From positions 1 through 20,248 of the forward strand of contig JAAMPI010001081.1 of assembly GCA_013054445.1 (NCBI GenBank): a stretch of DNA of 20,248 nt, written 5' to 3'. The position numbers and the translations under genes are program-made. Positions 17,374 through 20,248 of this stretch are shown here, piece by piece. Below the pieces are notes generated by a model. It saw only the letters and a list, made by a program, of their open reading frames with translations. It had not been told where the DNA came from and made no database searches. Source of the DNA: Cudoniella acicularis. Its lineage: Eukaryota; Ascomycota; Leotiomycetes; Helotiales; Helotiaceae. The first letter of the stretch is position 1; every line of letters begins with the position of its first letter.

Positions 17374-19689
17374 CTACTCTATAGTCTCCTGCCACCGAAA
17401 GAGAAATTCTTGATTCTCACTCTCTCCCTTATATTGCTCCACGCGGGCAACCTTCCTTCTGAACAAATCCTTCTCCCATAGAGCCTTCACCCGGTCCATG
17501 GTGGTTCTACTCTCCCCCTCATTTCTCTCTTTTATCCTCCACTTCACACCAAACATCCACTGCAACACCAAAATCGGAGTGACCGCCAACGCCGCCATCG
17601 CAAATATCAAGAACGTAAAGCCAGCACCAACACGATCAAAAATTAATTGCATGACACCAACAGCTAAAGCACCCATGCAAAATCGTGCTAGATTGACCAC
17701 TGCGGTAGCAGACGCCGAATTCTCAGGACACAGATCAGCAATCAAAACTCCATTAAGCAGCAAAATGGCAGTTGCGCCGAAGGCAGTGAAGAATTGCAAT
17801 AAAAGGGGGATGGCAATATGTTGGCTAGAAAGCGAGAAACCGTAACCAACTGTTGCGCCGATGAAGAGGAGTGTGATCCACCAGATATTTCGCAGTCTCG
17901 CACGCTCGATTGGGAAGTCGGAATTATTCTTGAAACTTAAGTTCGAGTCTTCTTTAATATTGTGTTCAATTTTGTAGCGAGACTCGAAAATCTCGTAATC
18001 GTGCTCCAGGAGATAGCTGATGAGGAAGAAACTAAGAACGCTCCCTGCGCCGCTCGGAAGAAAAGCAACGCCGACGAGGATGGTAGAGAGACGGTAGTAG
18101 GATTCCAAGAACAGCGCTGTGGTCGAAATTACGACGACAGAAGTTGCGAAGGCAATTGCTCCGAAGAGGATGGATCCTAGGACGTTCATATGCGAGAGCC
18201 AGTGGAGAGGCTCGATGAACGATGTGATAGTGGGTTTGAGTGTAATTGTACCTGGGTTGGAGTTGAAGCGTGCATCTGGAGATGACTCGATGGCAGCGAA
18301 TAGGGGCTGTTGATAGGGTTTCAATATTATGGTGCCATTGCCGGCTATCTCTCGAAGTGTTTCGGGAAGATACAACACAACTAGGCTGAGCGCGATACCA
18401 CCAAGAGCGAGCTGGAACCAGAAGATTGAGCGAAAGCCGAAGAACTGAACGAGAACTCCTCCAAGAACGGGACTTATTACGTGACCAAACATTAATACTG
18501 GTTATTGTCAGCATGACTCGGAGCAAGGGCGTGGGAGGTATCTTACATGATCCAAACACGCCTATAAGACGCCCTCTTTCCTCACCAGTTGAAATGTCTC
18601 CGATGACAGCAGCTCCTAAACCCAATATCAGGAAAATGAAACACCCCGTGATAATCCAGTCTATACAGCCAGGGGAATCTCACCGATAGTTGACAAATGT
18701 GCACTTCCCAAAGCCTGAACGGCTCTTAGAAGCATCAAGGAAACAAAACCGTTGGAGAACAGCAGCCCAGCATTCGCACCTTCGAAGATTGTCAATGTAG
18801 CGATAAGAGTGAGACGCCGACCGAAGTAATCACAGAGCGGCATCCATATAAGTGTTGCTATGCCTTGAACAGCCATATGGATAGTAATGGTTAACAAAAC
18901 AAGTTCTGCATTAAGGTGAAACTCCTAAAGTCATTAGCCAAGTTGAAGCCGTATTCGAAAGATACTTACTCTCAAAATGGCACCCAAAGCTGGGAAATAA
19001 ATGAAAGTTGACAAAGGTGTCAACACGCCCACAATAGCAACCATGTATAGGGTTCGTTTCTTCTTCGTCGTATCGAAGACATGATATGGCGGTCGCGGCA
19101 AAGATTTGCCGATATAGGCTGGCTGCTTATGTTGTGGCATCTCGGGGAACACCTTTGTGAGGTGAAGCAGCACTCTGCTTGGAGGACGTGGGAATGATTC
19201 GTAGAGTCTGTGCTCATTTCTGTTCTTATTTTTCGAACGCCAAAGGGATCGGAAGGAGCCTTGGCGGGAGATTTGTTGCCGCGTGGCTACTGCTCGGTCA
19301 ACAGGCTGTTTCTGCGGAGTATCAACGAGGTCTTGCAGTGGTTGGGGAACCTCCTCGTCAAAACCGAAGCTGGAAACGCTGTAGGTGGAATTGCTTCTTC
19401 GCCTCTCGATTGTCACATCAAGAAGATGACTATCTTGGCCGCCTTTTGGCTCCTCGGTCCTGCTGTGTTGACTATTATTCCTGCGAGGGAGGTCATTGAC
19501 ATTTGCAAAAATTGTGATACTTTGGCTTGAAATTGACACTGAAGAGTTTCTTGGCATTCCTGTCGAGGTACGGCTGCTGATGTAACTTCTTGACTTCAGA
19601 CTGGTCGTCGTTTTAGGCCTTGTCCCTCGACTTATTGTTTCGGACTTCGGAGACATGTGGGCTGGTGATGGAAAGCTGGGAGGATCCAT
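17374..19689 (-). CDS. MFS transporter, DHA1 (QDR-like) family, four exons, with a long N-terminal tail
   Basis: Exons 18970-19689, 18684-18924, 18547-18615 and 17374-18497; introns 45, 68 and 49 nt (GTAAGT, GTGAGA and GTAAGA donors), 717 residues, stop 17374-17376. Residues 1-212 are a Ser/Arg-rich cytosolic tail. TM1 is about 213-239 (YMVAIVGVLTPLSTFIYFPA). MFS motif A lies between TM2 and TM3: PLCDYFGRR with Asp272, Gly275, Arg276 and Arg277. Exon 3 carries GAAVIGDISTGEERGRLIGV, the DHA1 signature loop before TM5, and then GHVISPVLGG (motif C region). A large central loop follows ETLREIAGNGT, then TM7-12 with LRNIWWITLLFIGATVGYGF and the C-terminal charged tail. It resembles fungal QDR/DTR drug:proton antiporters; the substrate cannot be told. 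Localisation at the plasma membrane is inferred. The first intron (45 nt) is near the lower limit for fungi, but its GGCTAATGAC branch site and frame support it. Confidence 0.88.
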
Positions 19690-20248
19690 AGCGTAGATTA
19701 AATCCCAAAAGTGTTCTAACAGAAGATATATACAAACTTGGGGATGATTCGCGATGTTCTCAACAATTGAGGACAGAATACCTGCCAGGAATGAATCCTA
19801 TCTGCTTCAGATCATGAGTGCTCTCTAAATAGGGGCGACCGGAGAGCACGTCTTTCCAAAAACGATATCCAGTCCCAAAATATCGTCCATGGCTGTGAAT
19901 AATCCAAGTCAATAGTCCGAGGAAGCTATAGCGAACGGAAATGTCGGGGAAAGGGAAAGGTGGAGGGTTGTTCCCGTAAGCCAAGGTCAACGACTCGCTC
20001 TCCAGATTCTTGAGGCGCCACATGTCAATCGTGTGTTCATGCATCCCATAAAATTTCAGCTTACAATTGGAGAAGGTCGGTGACAAAATGGAGTGCACGG
20101 ACTGAAAGTCTTGCAATCGAAACATTCTTTGCAGTAAAGCTCGGATCCGGCAAGACTATGAACTTTAAATCCNCGCTTCGTCTTAGCCCTCTTGGCTAGC
20201 CTCAAACAGTTCTCAGCACCTACCAATTAAAGCACCGTGCTGTTTGTC
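19690..20248. other. Right-edge region upstream of the MFS gene
   Basis: 559 bp containing the presumed MFS promoter and one ambiguous base (N at 20173). Apart from the minus-strand open frame at 19760-20125 (listed separately) nothing is recognisable; the last 120 bp show no tRNA or repeat. Confidence 0.4.
19760..20125 (-). CDS. Possible small or partial unrecognised protein (121 codons)
   Basis: ATG at 20125, stop at 19760-19762. The protein is rich in aromatic residues and reads like folded sequence in places (DISVRYSFLGLLTWIIHSHG, then YRFWKDVLSGRPYLES). No family is recognised. It sits on the same strand as, and 71 bp upstream of, the MFS start, with a possible donor AG|GTATTC near its end, but no splice to the MFS frame works. 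It could be the last part of a gene that begins to the right of the window, an upstream open frame, or chance. Confidence 0.3.
   Translation of the reverse strand: MFRLQDFQSVHSILSPTFSNCKLKFYGMHEHTIDMWRLKNLESESLTLAYGNNPPPFPFPDISVRYSFLGLLTWIIHSHGRYFGTGYRFWKDVLSGRPYLESTHDLKQIGFIPGRYSVLNC

Noticed and set aside
18032..18625. 197-codon minus-strand frame in the MFS gene
   Set aside because: It starts in the true exon 3 frame but reads through an intron into the wrong frame of exon 4; the spliced model restores all transmembrane motifs.
1..20248. tRNA genes, rRNA, CRISPR arrays, biosynthetic core enzymes
   Set aside because: Scanned for B-box-like GGTTCGAATCC words, regularly spaced repeats and PKS/NRPS motifs; none found that form a credible feature.

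Overview
The window is nuclear DNA of a filamentous ascomycete. The coding capacity is split by short introns (45-79 nt) with GT..AG ends and CTAAY/CTGAC-type branch sites, and several intergenic stretches are extremely AT-rich, as in genomes shaped by repeat-induced point mutation (RIP). The gene families (Rid1-type GBD/FH3 protein, Aim32/sucrase-ferredoxin-like protein, DUF6594 protein, QDR-like MFS transporter) fit Pezizomycotina. A leotiomycete is my best guess, but that is inference only.

Layout. (1) 1-3581: a divergent pair of predicted secreted proteins. One is cut by the left edge; the other is a 763-residue Ser/Thr-rich cell-surface type protein with an internal 54-bp minisatellite. 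(2) 3775-4020: an AT-rich island directly abutting the 3' end of a DUF6594-family membrane protein gene (4021-5045, minus). That gene appears intact except for one extra base in a homopolymer. (3) 5616-9251: two plus-strand genes. The first encodes a retropepsin-like protein with a DSGTT active-site motif. The second, unrecognised at first sight, carries a shortened and degenerate version of the same domain (DFCTE in place of DSGTT). (4) 9252-11011: a gene-poor stretch with a G-rich tract, AT-rich sequence and a CA microsatellite. (5) 11012-17000: a more conserved block with the Rid1-like protein (minus), the Aim32-like iron-sulfur thioredoxin-fold protein (minus) and, divergent from it, an OB-fold protein (plus). 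(6) 17374-19689: a four-exon MFS transporter with a long N-terminal tail (minus). A short unassigned open frame follows near the right edge, where there is one ambiguous base (20173).

The left half (secreted proteins, DUF6594, retropepsin-like pair, AT-rich islands) looks accessory. The right half looks like ordinary conserved chromosome. I see no biosynthetic cluster, tRNA, rRNA, CRISPR array or intact transposon. The most interesting item is the neighbouring pair of retropepsin-like genes, one with a canonical and one with a lost catalytic motif. All gene models were spliced by hand from sequence signals; reading-frame continuity across every proposed junction was checked by arithmetic.
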